In this document: one piece after another, positions 1 through 10,570 of the stretch
How the letters are laid out: each line of letters opens with the position of its first letter
Numbering within the stretch: position 1 is the first letter of the stretch
Assembly (NCBI RefSeq): GCF_014904695.1
Contig: NZ_JACXXN010000010.1
Location: 124,001 to 188,000, forward strand
Reading direction: 5' to 3'
Origin: Nostoc sp. MG11
GTDB lineage: Bacteria; Cyanobacteriota; Cyanobacteriia; Cyanobacteriales; Nostocaceae
Length of the DNA: 64,000 nt
The notes under the pieces: generated by a model
Databases searched by the model: none
Told to the model about the DNA's origin: nothing
What the model saw: the letters and a program-made list of their open reading frames with translations, nothing else
Translations under genes and position numbers: made by a program

Positions 1-17
1 TAGTTTACTACTTATAA

Positions 18-380
18 ATGAAGCCGCCTAAACAATCGCAGCCACCAGCAGAAAATTCAGAGCCAGATTTTGAACAAGAACTAGAAGAAGTAGAGCGATC
101 GCTCCTATCCTTAAAAGAACGCTACAATCAAGTGCAACGCGATCGCCTTTCAAAGGCAGAATGGCAACAACGCCTCAACAAACTAAATCATAATAAGCAC
201 CACACTCCAGAAATCAAAGCGGAGTTACGGCAGATAAAACAGCAGTTGGAAGTGCTAGAAGTAAACTTAGAAAGCCAGTTATTCTCTTGGGGTAGCCTTA
301 AGAAACCTTTCTGGCAAGCCGTCCGCTTTGGTGGAATGGGCGTTATTATAGGCTGGATATTGAAATCCTGTGCTGGGTAA
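18..380 (+). CDS. Hypothetical coiled-coil protein with C-terminal hydrophobic segment
   Basis: A 120-residue protein of unknown function. Residues about 15-85 are highly charged and rich in Glu, Gln, Lys and Leu, as in a coiled coil. Residues about 98-117 (ending [13 protein letters not shown]) are hydrophobic and could be a tail anchor or amphipathic helix. The ATG at 18 is the first in frame; sequence further upstream is outside the window. The stop lies 2 bases before the asnS ATG, so the two genes are probably cotranscribed and translationally coupled. A HIP1 octamer lies inside the gene. I recognise no family, so the function is open. Confidence 0.7.
   Translation: MKPPKQSQPPAENSEPDFEQELEEVERSLLSLKERYNQVQRDRLSKAEWQQRLNKLNHNKHHTPEIKAELRQIKQQLEVLEVNLESQLFSWGSLKKPFWQAVRFGGMGVIIGWILKSCAG
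95..102. repeat. HIP1 octamer (GCGATCGC), first of many in the window
   Basis: The palindrome GCGATCGC occurs here, again at 754-761 in asnS and repeatedly across the window in both genes and spacers. HIP1 is the highly iterated palindrome of many cyanobacterial genomes, so its density supports the taxonomic call. Confidence 0.9.
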
Positions 381-382
381 AT

Positions 383-1774
383 ATGGTAAATCGACGGATT
401 GCAGAAATATTGCGAAGTGGTCAACCTGATGAGTGTCTCGTAGTTCAAGGCTGGGTAAGAACAAAACGCGAGTCAAAAGGTTTTGCTTTTATTGAAGTCA
501 ATGACGGCTCATCGCTAGCTAATTTGCAAGTCGTAATCAATCAGGATTTGCCAGACTACGAAGCAATCTTAAAACAGTTGAATACGGGTGCTGCTGTCGA
601 GGTGACAGGGGTACTGGTGGCTTCTCTTGGTAAAGGACAGCGGATTGAGTTGAAAGCAGAGACAGTCAAAGTCTACGGCGAAGCTGATCCTGATACATAT
701 CCTCTGCAAAAGAAACGCCATTCCTTTGAGTTTTTGCGAACCATTGGACATTTGCGATCGCGTACCAATTCCTTTGGTGCAGTTTTCCGCGTTAGAAATG
801 CTTGTTCTACAGCAATTCACCAATTTTTCCAAGAAAGAGGCTTTTTGTGGGTACACACCCCGATTATCACAGCAAGCGATTGTGAAGGTGCAGGTGAACT
901 ATTTAGCGTTACTAGTTTGGATTTAAAAAATATTCCCCGCACAGAAAACCAAGCAGTCGATTATACACAAGACTTTTTTGGTAAACCCACATATTTAACA
1001 GTTAGCGGTCAGTTGGAAGCGGAAGTTATGGCGATGGCGTTTAGCAACGTCTACACCTTTGGCCCTACCTTTCGTGCAGAGAATTCCAACACCTCCCGCC
1101 ACTTAGCAGAATTTTGGATGGTTGAGCCAGAAATGGCTTTTTGTGACTTGGAAGGCGATATGGATTTAGCCGAGGCGTTTCTCAAACACATTTTTAAATA
1201 TGTGTTAGAAACTTGTCCAGAAGACATGGAATTTTTCAATCAGCGCATTGATAATACCGTGTTAGCAACGGCTGAAAATATTATTAACAATCAATTTGAA
1301 CGCTTAACTTATACGGAAGCGATCGCACTTTTAGAAAAAGCTGATGTCAAGTTTGAATATCCTGTCAGTTGGGGTTTAGATTTACAATCAGAACATGAGC
1401 GTTATCTGGCTGAGCAATTGTTTAAGAAGCCTGCGATCGTTACAGATTATCCAGCGCAAATCAAAGCCTTTTATATGCGCTTGAACGACGATGAAAAGAC
1501 CGTCCGCGCAATGGATATTCTCGCACCCAAAATTGGCGAAATTGTTGGCGGTTCCCAACGGGAAGAACGTCTAGAAGTCCTAGAGCGCCGCGTATTAGCG
1601 CAAGGGTTAAACCCAGAAGAGTTGTGGTGGTATCTTGATTTGCGTCGTTATGGTACTGTCCCCCACGCTGGTTTTGGACTTGGTTTTGAGCGACTCGTGC
1701 AATTTATGACGGGTATGGGAAATATTCGTGATGTGATTCCGTTCCCACGTACACCGCAAAGCGCCGAGTTTTAG
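383..1774 (+). CDS. asnS: Asparagine--tRNA ligase
   Basis: Class IIb aminoacyl-tRNA synthetase that charges tRNA-Asn with asparagine in the cytoplasm, using ATP. An N-terminal OB-fold anticodon-binding domain occupies about residues 17-100. The class II catalytic core follows, with motif 2 around [16 protein letters not shown] and motif 3 around [16 protein letters not shown]. The stretch [11 protein letters not shown] is typical of AsnRS and AspRS; overall length (463 aa) and the ending [10 protein letters not shown] fit AsnRS. The ATG at 383 is 2 bases after the preceding stop. The gene looks intact. Confidence 0.97.
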   Translation: MVNRRIAEILRSGQPDECLVVQGWVRTKRESKGFAFIEVNDGSSLANLQVVINQDLPDYEAILKQLNTGAAVEVTGVLVASLGKGQRIELKAETVKVYGEADPDTYPLQKKRHSFEFLRTIGHLRSRTNSFGAVFRVRNACSTAIHQFFQERGFLWVHTPIITASDCEGAGELFSVTSLDLKNIPRTENQAVDYTQDFFGKPTYLTVSGQLEAEVMAMAFSNVYTFGPTFRAENSNTSRHLAEFWMVEPEMAFCDLEGDMDLAEAFLKHIFKYVLETCPEDMEFFNQRIDNTVLATAENIINNQFERLTYTEAIALLEKADVKFEYPVSWGLDLQSEHERYLAEQLFKKPAIVTDYPAQIKAFYMRLNDDEKTVRAMDILAPKIGEIVGGSQREERLEVLERRVLAQGLNPEELWWYLDLRRYGTVPHAGFGLGFERLVQFMTGMGNIRDVIPFPRTPQSAEF

Positions 1775-1799
1775 TCAGTAAGCTGAGGGATGAAGTGCG

Positions 1800-2168
1800 T
1801 TAATAATCTCTTGGAGGTAACTCTGCTGAGTCGTTTGTTCCTGGTTTTGGACTTGGCCGCCGTGGATTTGGAATTGGGGCAGAACCTCCTGTGATATCAT
1901 CGTCTGAGTCCCATGAGTCACCCTCTTCATCCCAAGTGTTGAGTTGTTGGTTTAGTTCAAGCTCAAGGTTTTTATAGGCTTGGTCTATCCCCTGATCATC
2001 GTCTTGCGCTAGATGCTCACGAAGTTCCTGAATTAGGCTTTTGATACGCTGGCGATGATTACGGAGCAAACTGAATTCAAAACCCCGATCTAGCTCTTGA
2101 AGTAGCCGTTCTCCTTGCAAAATCAAAGCTTCAACACGGTTGTGCTTTCCCAATCGTTCTTGATTCAT
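1800..2168 (-). CDS. Small acidic hypothetical protein, possibly related to a DnaK C-terminal helical region
   Basis: A 122-residue protein. Residues 1-80 are predicted helical and contain RNHRQRIKSLIQELREHL and a DDDQGID stretch, which resemble the C-terminal helical tail of cyanobacterial DnaK paralogues. That resemblance is from memory and tentative. Residues 80-122 are acidic and then proline-rich, probably disordered. It converges on asnS with about 25 bases between stops, and a perfect 11-bp inverted repeat lies about 45 bases upstream of its start. A real gene is likely because of its protein-like composition; function is unknown. Confidence 0.65.
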   Translation of the reverse strand: MNQERLGKHNRVEALILQGERLLQELDRGFEFSLLRNHRQRIKSLIQELREHLAQDDDQGIDQAYKNLELELNQQLNTWDEEGDSWDSDDDITGGSAPIPNPRRPSPKPGTNDSAELPPRDY

Positions 2169-2212
2169 AGCAATTCTCCAGCAACCGACTTTTTTAGAAG
2201 TCTATTAAACTT

Positions 2213-2249
2213 TAGATGCAATGTCTGGCGATAAGCCGCATTGCATCTA
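2213..2249. repeat. Perfect 11-bp inverted repeat (hairpin)
   Basis: TAGATGCAATG (2213-2223) pairs with CATTGCATCTA (2239-2249), with an inner GGC/GCC in the 15-base loop. It sits upstream of the 1800-2168 gene. It may be a dispersed repeat or a cis-regulatory hairpin. The rest of 2169-2487 shows no gene. Confidence 0.75.
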
Positions 2250-2487
2250 CGGGTTTATTTAATTACCTTTTTGCTTCTTGGTATATGCAATACTTTTAAA
2301 TCGGCTATCTCAACTAAAAAACCAGATATTGAAAGCAATTTACAGTTATAGATTCATAATTTATAATCACCAAATCCCAATTATGAATTATTTGCCCCTG
2401 CTTGCCTGTTCGGTATGACTGACGCTACTGTTAGAAGAAATTATGTAAAGTCAAACCCAAATCAAATAAGTTGAATAGGAAGCTAAA

Positions 2488-2809
2488 ATGGCAACTCCCA
2501 GTAAACAGGTGAAATCTACTACTGAATATTGGAGATAATAGACGCACCGAAACTCGTATCCAGGTTCGCATTCCTAAAGACTTGCATGAGGAACCAGTCA
2601 TCTCACGACTGGTTTCCCACTATGGTGTCACAGTCATGATTGCGGCTGCTTAGGTAAGGACAAATGCGCTAGAACATAGCTGTTTCGATCTGCAACTACG
2701 AGGAACGACTTCGCAGATTGAAAGCGCTTTAACCTACCTAGATGAACTGAATTTAGAAATTTTGCACCAATCCACCCCTGAGGAAGATGGGTGGCAAATT
2801 GAGTGTTGA
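2488..2809 (+). pseudogene. Decayed NIL-domain (ferredoxin-fold) protein gene
   Basis: The reading frame starts at ATG 2488 (MATPSKQVKSTTEYWR) and stops at 2536. Removing one base near 2530 would give EYGDNRRTETR and continue into RIQVRIPKDLHEEPVISRLV. That frame meets an in-frame TAG at 2651-2653, then resumes as FDLQLRGTTSQIESALTYLD up to TGA 2809. The pieces match the roughly 100-residue cyanobacterial NIL-domain proteins, a small ligand-binding fold also found at the C-terminus of methionine ABC transporter ATPases. The sequence around the TAG is also degraded. At least two lesions make this a pseudogene. Confidence 0.75.
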
Positions 2810-2888
2810 GTCCTGAGTAATGAGTAGTGAGTAAAAAGCACTCAGCACGGGCTGAACGCCCCGCTACCGCTAACGGCACTCAGGACTC
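2808..2888. repeat. 81-bp segment bounded by an 11-bp inverted repeat
   Basis: GAGTCCTGAGT (2808-2818) is the exact complement of ACTCAGGACTC (2878-2888). The 59 bases between include a GC-rich centre. The segment lies between the NIL pseudogene and the stop of the response regulator, so it could act as a terminator or be a small dispersed repeat. Confidence 0.6.
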
Positions 2889-2898
2889 AGCACTTTAT

Positions 2899-3579
2899 TT
2901 AAGCCATTTGATTTTCAATTGCCCACCGCGCTAATTCAGTGCGGTTATGGAGATTGGTTTTGCCCAACATATTGGACACATGGCTTTCAACCGTTCGCTG
3001 ACTAACATTTAATTCTTCAGCAATTTCCCGGTTAGCTAAACCCCTAGCTACAAACTGCACTACTTTCAGTTCTGTTGGGGTTAATTGCACATCGAAGGGA
3101 ACCTGGATGCGGGAACCGTTTTCTCCTCCTTTTGCTTGGTGTTCTTTCCAACGGATAGTTTGTTTGAGCGAGGATTCTACTTGCGCTACGAGTTCTTCTG
3201 GCTCAAAGGGCTTGACCATATATACATCAGCACCTTTATTCAAACCTTTAACTCGATCCGCGCTTTGTCCCTTAGCTGAAAGGAAAAGAACGGGAATCCA
3301 GCTGGTTCGTTCGTTTTGCCGCACTTGTTCCACAAAAGTATATCCGTCCATTTCCGGCATCATCACGTCGCAGATGATCATGTCTGGAACATCGTGCTCT
3401 AAAATTTCCAGAGCTTCTCGTCCATTTTCAGCGGTGATGACTTCATATCCCCGGAATTCTAAGTAATCCTTCACCAGCAAGATGAGGTTAGGGTCATCAT
3501 CAATCAATAGAAGTCGTTTGTGATCTTTCATGCTGGGCTCTTTCATAGCAGTGGCACTTGTCGCGCTTCGGTCCATCAA
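2899..3579 (-). CDS. LuxR/NarL-type response regulator
   Basis: Two-component response regulator that probably acts as a DNA-binding transcription factor. The receiver domain (about residues 20-135) shows LLLIDDDPN, the phosphoacceptor Asp in MIICDVMMPEMDG and the conserved Lys in VYMVKPFEPEE. A LuxR/GerE helix-turn-helix follows (about 160-222), with LTPTELKVVQFVARGLANRE and NVSQRTVESHVSNML. The architecture resembles the Ycf29-type regulators of cyanobacteria and plastids, but this is not proven. Translation could also start at an internal Met (3531, MKDHKRLL). No kinase gene is adjacent, so its partner is unknown. Confidence 0.88.
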   Translation of the reverse strand: MMDRSATSATAMKEPSMKDHKRLLLIDDDPNLILLVKDYLEFRGYEVITAENGREALEILEHDVPDMIICDVMMPEMDGYTFVEQVRQNERTSWIPVLFLSAKGQSADRVKGLNKGADVYMVKPFEPEELVAQVESSLKQTIRWKEHQAKGGENGSRIQVPFDVQLTPTELKVVQFVARGLANREIAEELNVSQRTVESHVSNMLGKTNLHNRTELARWAIENQMA

Positions 3580-3940
3580 TGTCTTGAATAGTTATCCTCT
3601 ATGGTGGATTATTTGAGATGTTGTCTTTTTTCCCACTTAACTTGCCTTTGCTGCCTCGAAGTCTCAAAAGTGTTGAAGCACTTTTAAGAAATTAGTAGCT
3701 CGATGGCAAAAGTCCAGCAAGGATACGTATAGCAGTAGTATCTATAATGCGCTATTATATATCGCTTTGAAAGTGGCGGGCTAAAAAACACTGATTAAAT
3801 AATCTTTCTGATTCACAAGTAAGTACTGGCTTAAGATGACCCTACCTCAAAACCAACCCGCGCTTTCTTAAAGCTTACTGCCATACTATATCCTTCGGAT
3901 GTAAAGTCTTTACGAGACGTTCACAAGAAACTAGGGAAGT
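3580..3940. other. Intergenic spacer, no gene seen
   Basis: About 360 bases between two minus-strand genes. It must contain the response regulator promoter, but I see no convincing operator, hairpin or coding sequence. Confidence 0.5.
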
Positions 3941-4372
3941 TTATGGCAAAAGATGGGTTAAAAATGCATATTCTTCTACCACCCTCTTGCCTATTAAGTG
4001 TTCTTGGATAATCCGCTCAATGACTTCCGAGTTTGCTTGGCGATACCAGATACCATCCGGGTAAACCACCATTATCAGTCCAGAACAACAAACACGCAAG
4101 CAATTAGCCTTAGTTCTAAAGACATAAATGGGACGACTATCTTGCGTCTGGTCGAGTTTTAGCTCTTTAAGTCGCGTTTTCAAGTATTCCCAAGACTCCA
4201 GACTAGCTTGTTTTGAGCAGCAGTTAGCAATCTGGTCAGCACAAATAAAAATGTGTCGCTGAATTTTAGCCAGTCCTAGAGATTCTACACAATTACTTAG
4301 GGCTTTATGTTCTGGAAATTTAGTAGTTTTGGGGATTGGATGGTTGGACTGGATCACTGGGTTGTTACTCAT
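3941..4372 (-). CDS. Thioredoxin-like [2Fe-2S] ferredoxin-domain protein
   Basis: A 143-residue protein whose C-terminal roughly 100 residues match the thioredoxin-fold [2Fe-2S] ferredoxins. It starts with FICADQIANCCSKQ, where Cys residues take the place of the first cluster ligands, and has FRTKANCLRVCCSGLIMVVY with the second Cys pair, then a typical YPDGIWYRQ. Such proteins probably carry electrons in the cytoplasm; the partner is not shown. The N-terminal 35 residues are not part of the fold and a later start is possible. It is read away from groES, with a 247-base spacer. Confidence 0.8.
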   Translation of the reverse strand: MSNNPVIQSNHPIPKTTKFPEHKALSNCVESLGLAKIQRHIFICADQIANCCSKQASLESWEYLKTRLKELKLDQTQDSRPIYVFRTKANCLRVCCSGLIMVVYPDGIWYRQANSEVIERIIQEHLIGKRVVEEYAFLTHLLP

Positions 4373-4519
4373 CGAGCGGCTCCCTGATTACAGTTCTATA
4401 ACAATTTCTCAGGTTTGCAAATAAAGTTGTCCATATAAAAATATTCGGAACTTACGGAACGGAACCTGAAAGCTAGAAATAATTAAGCATTTATACTTAA
4501 GTAAACCTGCGCTCCTCTA

Positions 4520-4535
4520 GTTCGGGAACCCGTAC
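4520..4535 (+). promoter_or_regulatory. K-box of the groESL promoter
   Basis: GTTCGG-GAAC-CCGTAC matches the K-box pattern GTTCGG-NNAN-CCNNAC described upstream of cyanobacterial groESL operons, where it is linked to light and heat induction. It lies 40 bases upstream of the CIRCE element. The match is by eye but exact at all fixed positions. Confidence 0.75.
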
Positions 4536-4546
4536 TAAGGAAATTG

Positions 4547-4576
4547 TTGCCATTGCACGCCGCTTTTCGGTAAATT
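4547..4576 (+). promoter_or_regulatory. Putative sigma-70-type promoter of groESL
   Basis: TTGCCA (4547-4552) and TAAATT (4571-4576) have 18-base spacing, and the -10-like box abuts the CIRCE element, where a repressor would block it. Inferred from sequence only. Confidence 0.4.
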
Positions 4577-4601
4577 AGCACTCAGGAGTTGAGAGTGCTA
4601 A
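4575..4601 (+). promoter_or_regulatory. CIRCE operator (HrcA binding site)
   Basis: TTAGCACTC, 9 bases, then GAGTGCTAA: a perfect match to the CIRCE inverted repeat bound by the heat-shock repressor HrcA. It ends 18 bases before the groES ATG, in the expected position. No hrcA gene is in the window. Confidence 0.95.
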
Positions 4602-4619
4602 AACTCTGGAGAAATTAAT

Positions 4620-4931
4620 ATGGCAGCTGTATCTCTAAGCGTTTCTACAGTTAAACCTTTAAGCGATCGCGTTTTCGTGAAAGTGAGCGCCTCTGAAGAA
4701 AAGACCGCAGGTGGTTTGTATTTACCCGACACCGCCAAAGAAAAGCCCCAGGTAGGGGAAGTAGTCGCCCTTGGCCCTGGCAAGCGTAACGACGACGGTA
4801 GCCGTCAGGAATTGGAAATTAAAGTCGGTGATAAGGTGTTGTACTCCAAGTACGCTGGCACCGACATCAAGCTCGGCACCGAAGAATATGTACTGCTTTC
4901 TGAAAAAGACATTTTAGCAGTCGTTATCTAA
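4620..4931 (+). CDS. groES: Co-chaperonin GroES
   Basis: The 103-residue heptameric lid of the GroEL folding chamber. It shows the family start [20 protein letters not shown], the mobile loop before [13 protein letters not shown], the dome region VVALGPGKR and the ending [14 protein letters not shown]. It is preceded by a K-box and CIRCE, so heat and light control of the operon is expected. groEL follows after 181 bases that hold two copies of a hairpin repeat. Intact. Confidence 0.97.
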   Translation: MAAVSLSVSTVKPLSDRVFVKVSASEEKTAGGLYLPDTAKEKPQVGEVVALGPGKRNDDGSRQELEIKVGDKVLYSKYAGTDIKLGTEEYVLLSEKDILAVVI

Positions 4932-4976
4932 TTGTCATTAGTCACTGGTCATTAGTCATTAGCCAATGACAAAGAG
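4932..4976. repeat. TCATTAGTCATT-type short repeat
   Basis: Three near-tandem GTCATTAGTCA/GTCACTGGTCA units followed by AATGACAAAG. Similar strings occur at other gene ends, for example 30700-30745, 36000-36040, 54415-54460 and 55140-55195. This is a low-complexity dispersed spacer repeat. Confidence 0.6.
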
Positions 4977-4977
4977 A

Positions 4978-5083
4978 GAAGTCTGAGCGCCGGCTTCCGG
5001 CGACCAGAACTTCGGAGACAAAAGACAAGGGACAAAAGACAAACAGGGAAGTCTGAGCGCCGGCTTTCGGCGACCAGAACTTC
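4978..5083. repeat. Two copies of a 36-bp hairpin repeat between groES and groEL
   Basis: The unit at 4978-5013 (GAAGTCTGAGCGCCGG, CTT, CCGGCGACCAGAACTTC) recurs at 5048-5083 with one change, 70 bases apart. The following AGACAAA/GACAAAGGAC stretches are duplicated too. Each unit is an imperfect hairpin. The same core forms perfect hairpins at 21608-21644 and 60146-60184, so it belongs to a dispersed palindrome family. Inside the operon it may act as an RNA stability or attenuation element. Confidence 0.85.
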
Positions 5084-5109
5084 AAAGACAAATGACAAAG
5101 GACAAATAA

Positions 5110-6750
<1,641 letters not shown>

Positions 6751-6784
6751 TATCTAAATATTCTGTAATCAGTTCCGTAATGGT

Positions 6785-6824
6785 AAAAACAGCTGCATCC
6801 TGATAGGAGCGGCTGTTTTTTATT
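6785..6824 (+). terminator. Rho-independent-like terminator of groESL
   Basis: AAAAACAGC (6785-6793) pairs perfectly with GCTGTTTTT (6812-6820), followed by a further T run. The loop contains an additional short ATCCT/AGGA pairing. Confidence 0.8.
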
Positions 6825-6950
6825 GAAACGGAAAGATATGGCAGGGCGATCGCAATATTAAAATAAAAGTTCTAGACTTACTTATAGTTCAAGTTCTCTA
6901 ACGATGATGGCTAGCACTTTCCTACTTTTCGATCTTGGCGCTCTTGATTT

Positions 6951-7118
6951 TCAAGATTTGTTGAGAAAATCGTCTGGCTGAATACCAGCTTGCTTTAAAA
7001 TCGCACGTAATGTTCCCTCTGGCATATCACCTGAATGATTGGGAATAGTAGTATAACGATTAGCTTCAGGATTAAACCAAATTTCATGGCTTCCTGCGGT
7101 CTGACGGTAAAATTGCAT
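6951..7118 (-). pseudogene. hicA toxin fragment, N-terminus missing
   Basis: On the minus strand, ATG 7118 to TGA 6951 encodes 55 residues beginning MQFYRQTAGSHEIWF and containing YTTIPNHSGDMPEGTLRAIL and KQAGIQPDDFLNKS. This is the C-terminal two thirds of a HicA (YcfA-like) mRNA interferase, including the SH motif that holds the catalytic His. The usual first 15-20 residues are absent and an in-frame TAG lies 7 codons upstream of the ATG. No HicB antitoxin gene is next to it. Probably a remnant; a short functional variant cannot be excluded. Confidence 0.6.
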
Positions 7119-7133
7119 CTGATGTGAAAAATA

Positions 7134-7349
7134 ATGCTACCTTTTAAGAAAAAAATTGTCACTGATGAAGCCATGCGTCCGGTAGCAGTCTTGATTGATT
7201 ATCAAGACTGGCAGCAAATTGAGAAGATATTAGAGGAGCATCAATCACAACAAAAAGAAGAGTTTGATTTAAACAAGTATGGGGGTGTAATTCAACTAAC
7301 TCAAGACCCTTTGGAATATCAGCAGCAAATTAGGGACGAGTGGCGTTGA
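7134..7349 (+). CDS. Antitoxin of a VapBC-like pair
   Basis: A 71-residue small protein directly upstream of a PIN-domain toxin. MLPFKKKIVTDEAMRPVAVLIDYQDWQQIEKILEE resembles Phd/YefM- or VapB-like N-terminal DNA-binding and dimer regions. The C-terminal 35 residues are acidic and Gln-rich, as in toxin-wrapping segments. It starts just outside the divergent hicA fragment. Antitoxins of this kind normally neutralise the toxin and repress their own promoter. Assigned mainly from context and length. Confidence 0.7.
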   Translation: MLPFKKKIVTDEAMRPVAVLIDYQDWQQIEKILEEHQSQQKEEFDLNKYGGVIQLTQDPLEYQQQIRDEWR

Positions 7350-7714
7350 TACAACCTTTAATGTTATTAGATACAAATGTAGTCTTATACTTTTTGGGCG
7401 GTCGTTTAGTAAACCCACTACCATCAGGACAATATTTTATTTCAGTGATTACTGAGATTGAATTACTCTCTTATCCGAGCCTCAGTCCAGATGAAGAAAC
7501 ACAAATTATTGATTTTTTAAATAAAATTACAGTTGTTGATATTGATAATAATATTAAAAATTTAACAATTGCATTTCGCAAACAATATAGACTTAGGCTT
7601 CCTGACGCAATAATTGTAGCAACTGCAAAATATTTAAATGTAATATTGTTTACGAATGATACAAGATTGGCTAATTTAATAGAAATTAACACTCAATCAG
7701 TGCAAATTGTGTAA
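7340..7714 (+). CDS. PIN-domain ribonuclease toxin (VapC-like)
   Basis: The 124-residue PIN fold carries the acidic metal-binding residues in LLDTNVVLYFLGG, VITEIELLSYP, LRLPDAIIVATA and FTNDTRLANL. VapC toxins cleave tRNA or rRNA when released from their antitoxin. A GTG at 7340 overlaps the antitoxin stop by 10 bases; an ATG at 7361, 11 bases after that stop, gives MLLDTN and is the more usual start for the family. All four acidic positions are present, so the toxin may be active. Confidence 0.85.
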   Translation: MALIQPLMLLDTNVVLYFLGGRLVNPLPSGQYFISVITEIELLSYPSLSPDEETQIIDFLNKITVVDIDNNIKNLTIAFRKQYRLRLPDAIIVATAKYLNVILFTNDTRLANLIEINTQSVQIV

Positions 7715-7786
7715 CGGAGAGCGATCGCTTGTTTTGAGGTGAGAATTCAAAGCTTGCTAGGAATGATTTTATCCTTGGTAATTTCT

Positions 7787-10471
7787 TCAATTGTTGATAT
7801 CTTCATCCTTGACTTGTTGAAATATAAATCCACTTTCAAAAGGCCCGCCGCGACCTCTTACTACTTTGACAAGAATAGGTTTTTGTTGGCGATCGCCTTT
7901 CTTATCAAATTTGAGTCGATGTCCTGAAGTTTCATTTGCTGAAAGATCAACAGATGGGAGTTTTTGTAAGACGGTCTGGCGAGTAGGATTGTTAGACATA
8001 GATATAGCTTTGATAAAAGCCTGAGTTGCATCATAAGCGGCAGCTGTCCGCCAGCTAATCTGTCCTCCCCATCTTGTCCTAGCTTTTTCTGCAAATTCTT
8101 TTGAATTTTCCTCTTCTGCAAACCAATCTACAGCTATAACTAAACCTTCAAAAGCTTCTCCACCTGATTTTAAAGTTTTTTGATTATACAAAGCATTTCC
8201 TCCTAGCAGAGGCAATTTTTTGCTTCCCTCAGCGCTGGCAATTGCAAGTGCCACGGAAGTTAACTCTGTATTCGGAAACAGAACAATTGCATCTGCTTTA
8301 TCTTGTTCATTAATTTTTAAAATTTCGGCAGATGTATCCAATGAAGCATTAGCTAAATCTATAGTACGTACAAATTTCTCATTGTTATCTTTAAATAACT
8401 TTTCAAACTGTTCTTTTACGTTCTTACTATAAGTATCATCAGGATTGTAGAAAATAACTACTCTTTTATAGCCCTGATTCTTAGCATAATCTGCTAACTT
8501 CCCAGCATTTACTTCAGTAGAAAGTACTGTTCTAAAAAATACTCTGCTATTCAGTGAGGTACTTGTACTTCCTGGAGATATCATTGCTATACCAGCGCTT
8601 TCATACTGAGGTAGTGCTGCTGCACTGTTTGGACTAGTATAATGTCCAATAACTCCTAGTATATTTTGATTTTTAATTAGCTCTCCAGCAACTTTATGAG
8701 CTTGAGTTTGAGAACTGCCATCATTGGCAATTACTATATTTAAAAATCGCTGATTTACTTCACTTGAACTGTTAAAAATATCTTGTACCTGTGCAACTCC
8801 TCGCAAGAGTTCTTTAGAAATATCCGCTTCTTTATTAGTATCTGGTAAAACCACTGCCAGAGTTAGTGGATTGCCTTTTTGATATGCTCTAGCATTGTTG
8901 TAATAAATTTGCAACTCTGGGTCAAAAGGAAAGGCTTGTCTAGCTCTTTTAAAATAATTAACAGCATCAGTATAACGTTTTTCTTGAAAAGCTTTAAAAG
9001 CCTGAGAGCGACTTGGATTTTCACTTCCACCAAACAAAGTACGCTCACCTTCGCTCAATAATACTGATACTGGTTGTACTGTTATTGTCTCTGTCGGTTG
9101 AGGATTCTGGTTAACAACCGAAGGTTTTTTTTGTGAATACCAGTATGAGAACCCAAGTACTGAAATTAGTATTATTGGAGCAAGCACTAAGACAAGGCGC
9201 TGCTGCTTTCGTGTTACTAATTCTTGGCTAGCATATAAAAATTGATAATCTTCAACAAGCAACTGTTTATGTTCTGCCCATGCTTGAGCTTGTCGTAATT
9301 TCTGCCCCTGCAAGAGATAAGATTTCTTCTGACGATTAGACTCTAGCCATGCTGCTAATTCCTTTGCATAAGGTCGCAAATTTGCTAACGCCTGATTAAC
9401 CCAGTTGTTGTCAAAAACAAACTCATAAATGCGGTTATAAACTCTTAATTTGCCATTTTGCTTAACTACCAATCCTGATAGGCGCAATTCTATTTGCTCC
9501 GGACTGTTATCTTCTTCAATTTCTCCTTTTCGTAAAACTTGCTCATATAATTCCAGCAACAGATCCGCAGGCTGCTTATTGCTGAAAATCCGATCGCGTA
9601 TCGTCCTCAAATGCTCTGGATCATCCTGAGATTGCCAGTTTTGGATAATCCGCGATCGCACTAATTCCTCTACAGATAATCTTTGCTCATCATCTAGAAT
9701 AAATTGACAAAGCTTTTGAGTAAGAAAAGGTTGTCCACCAGTCCATTCCAAAACCTCTTTTAGCTTTTCTTGGGGATTACTGACTTTACCTACTAATCCT
9801 TTAGCTAAAGGCTCGGCTTCAACTAGATCAAAACCTTTGAGTTCAATTGCTTGACCGATATTAAAAGGTGTACGCTGTTTATCTTGAATCAAATCAGAGG
9901 GAGTTGCTACCCCTAAAAGACAAAATGTGAGGCGTTTATATTCTGGTTTATCAGCACGCTGGTTATGGCAGGATCGAATCAAAGCGAAAAAATCCTCAGT
10001 TGAAAAACTGAGACTGAGAACGCTATCAATTTCATCTACAAAAATGACAATTTTTTTATGAATAGAGGTTAGCATCTCTTCTTCAAGGAACTTGCCCAAT
10101 CGCCGCAATGGAGGCAGTAATTTTTGTGCCTTCCACCAGTTTCCTAAATCAAAATTATCGTTTAGTTTTAGACTCCTAACTAGGCTGTCAATTACACCTG
10201 CATACCATTGATCGGGGGTGACATCCTGAGTGCCGATGGCAGTAATATCAATTTCAGCACAAGCAATTCCCTCTTCCTGCAACCTTTGCATGGTTCTTAC
10301 CCGCAAACTCGATTTACCCATCTGCCGCGAATTCAGGACATAACAGAATTCCCCCGCCTTCAACTTTTTGTATAAGTCGTCATCTGCCTGCCGTGTGACG
10401 TAGGTAGGGGAATCCGAAGGTAAAGTACCCCCAACTTGGTATTCGTAGTTTGGGTTAGGCTCTGGATTCAT
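7787..10471 (-). CDS. AAA-like ATPase / transmembrane / periplasmic ligand-binding fusion protein
   Basis: An 894-residue fusion. Residues about 10-400 form an AAA-like (AAA_35-type) domain starting [20 protein letters not shown], with a P-loop-like [12 protein letters not shown] lacking the first Gly, a Walker B in [13 protein letters not shown] and a winged-helix-like region. A single transmembrane helix ([20 protein letters not shown]) lies near 427-446. A short linker with a TPR-like helix pair precedes residues about 535-890, a type 1 periplasmic-binding fold of the branched-chain amino acid receptor kind ([30 protein letters not shown]). It should sense a small ligand outside and signal to the NTPase inside. 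Third gene of the TRYPCO1/trypsin cassette, 99 bases downstream. Ligand and output unknown. Confidence 0.85.
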   Translation of the reverse strand: MNPEPNPNYEYQVGGTLPSDSPTYVTRQADDDLYKKLKAGEFCYVLNSRQMGKSSLRVRTMQRLQEEGIACAEIDITAIGTQDVTPDQWYAGVIDSLVRSLKLNDNFDLGNWWKAQKLLPPLRRLGKFLEEEMLTSIHKKIVIFVDEIDSVLSLSFSTEDFFALIRSCHNQRADKPEYKRLTFCLLGVATPSDLIQDKQRTPFNIGQAIELKGFDLVEAEPLAKGLVGKVSNPQEKLKEVLEWTGGQPFLTQKLCQFILDDEQRLSVEELVRSRIIQNWQSQDDPEHLRTIRDRIFSNKQPADLLLELYEQVLRKGEIEEDNSPEQIELRLSGLVVKQNGKLRVYNRIYEFVFDNNWVNQALANLRPYAKELAAWLESNRQKKSYLLQGQKLRQAQAWAEHKQLLVEDYQFLYASQELVTRKQQRLVLVLAPIILISVLGFSYWYSQKKPSVVNQNPQPTETITVQPVSVLLSEGERTLFGGSENPSRSQAFKAFQEKRYTDAVNYFKRARQAFPFDPELQIYYNNARAYQKGNPLTLAVVLPDTNKEADISKELLRGVAQVQDIFNSSSEVNQRFLNIVIANDGSSQTQAHKVAGELIKNQNILGVIGHYTSPNSAAALPQYESAGIAMISPGSTSTSLNSRVFFRTVLSTEVNAGKLADYAKNQGYKRVVIFYNPDDTYSKNVKEQFEKLFKDNNEKFVRTIDLANASLDTSAEILKINEQDKADAIVLFPNTELTSVALAIASAEGSKKLPLLGGNALYNQKTLKSGGEAFEGLVIAVDWFAEEENSKEFAEKARTRWGGQISWRTAAAYDATQAFIKAISMSNNPTRQTVLQKLPSVDLSANETSGHRLKFDKKGDRQQKPILVKVVRGRGGPFESGFIFQQVKDEDINN

Positions 10472-10570
10472 TAGTTATGTCCAATGCAGTTGCACACTCA
10501 TCATTCTCCGTCTGCTCTGTCTACTTGCAAAGAGGTGCTGGGGCAAATTTCGGGGAATTTGAAATCATCA

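Noticed and set aside
188-476. Minus-strand frames over the start of asnS
   Set aside because: Antisense shadows of two clear plus-strand genes.
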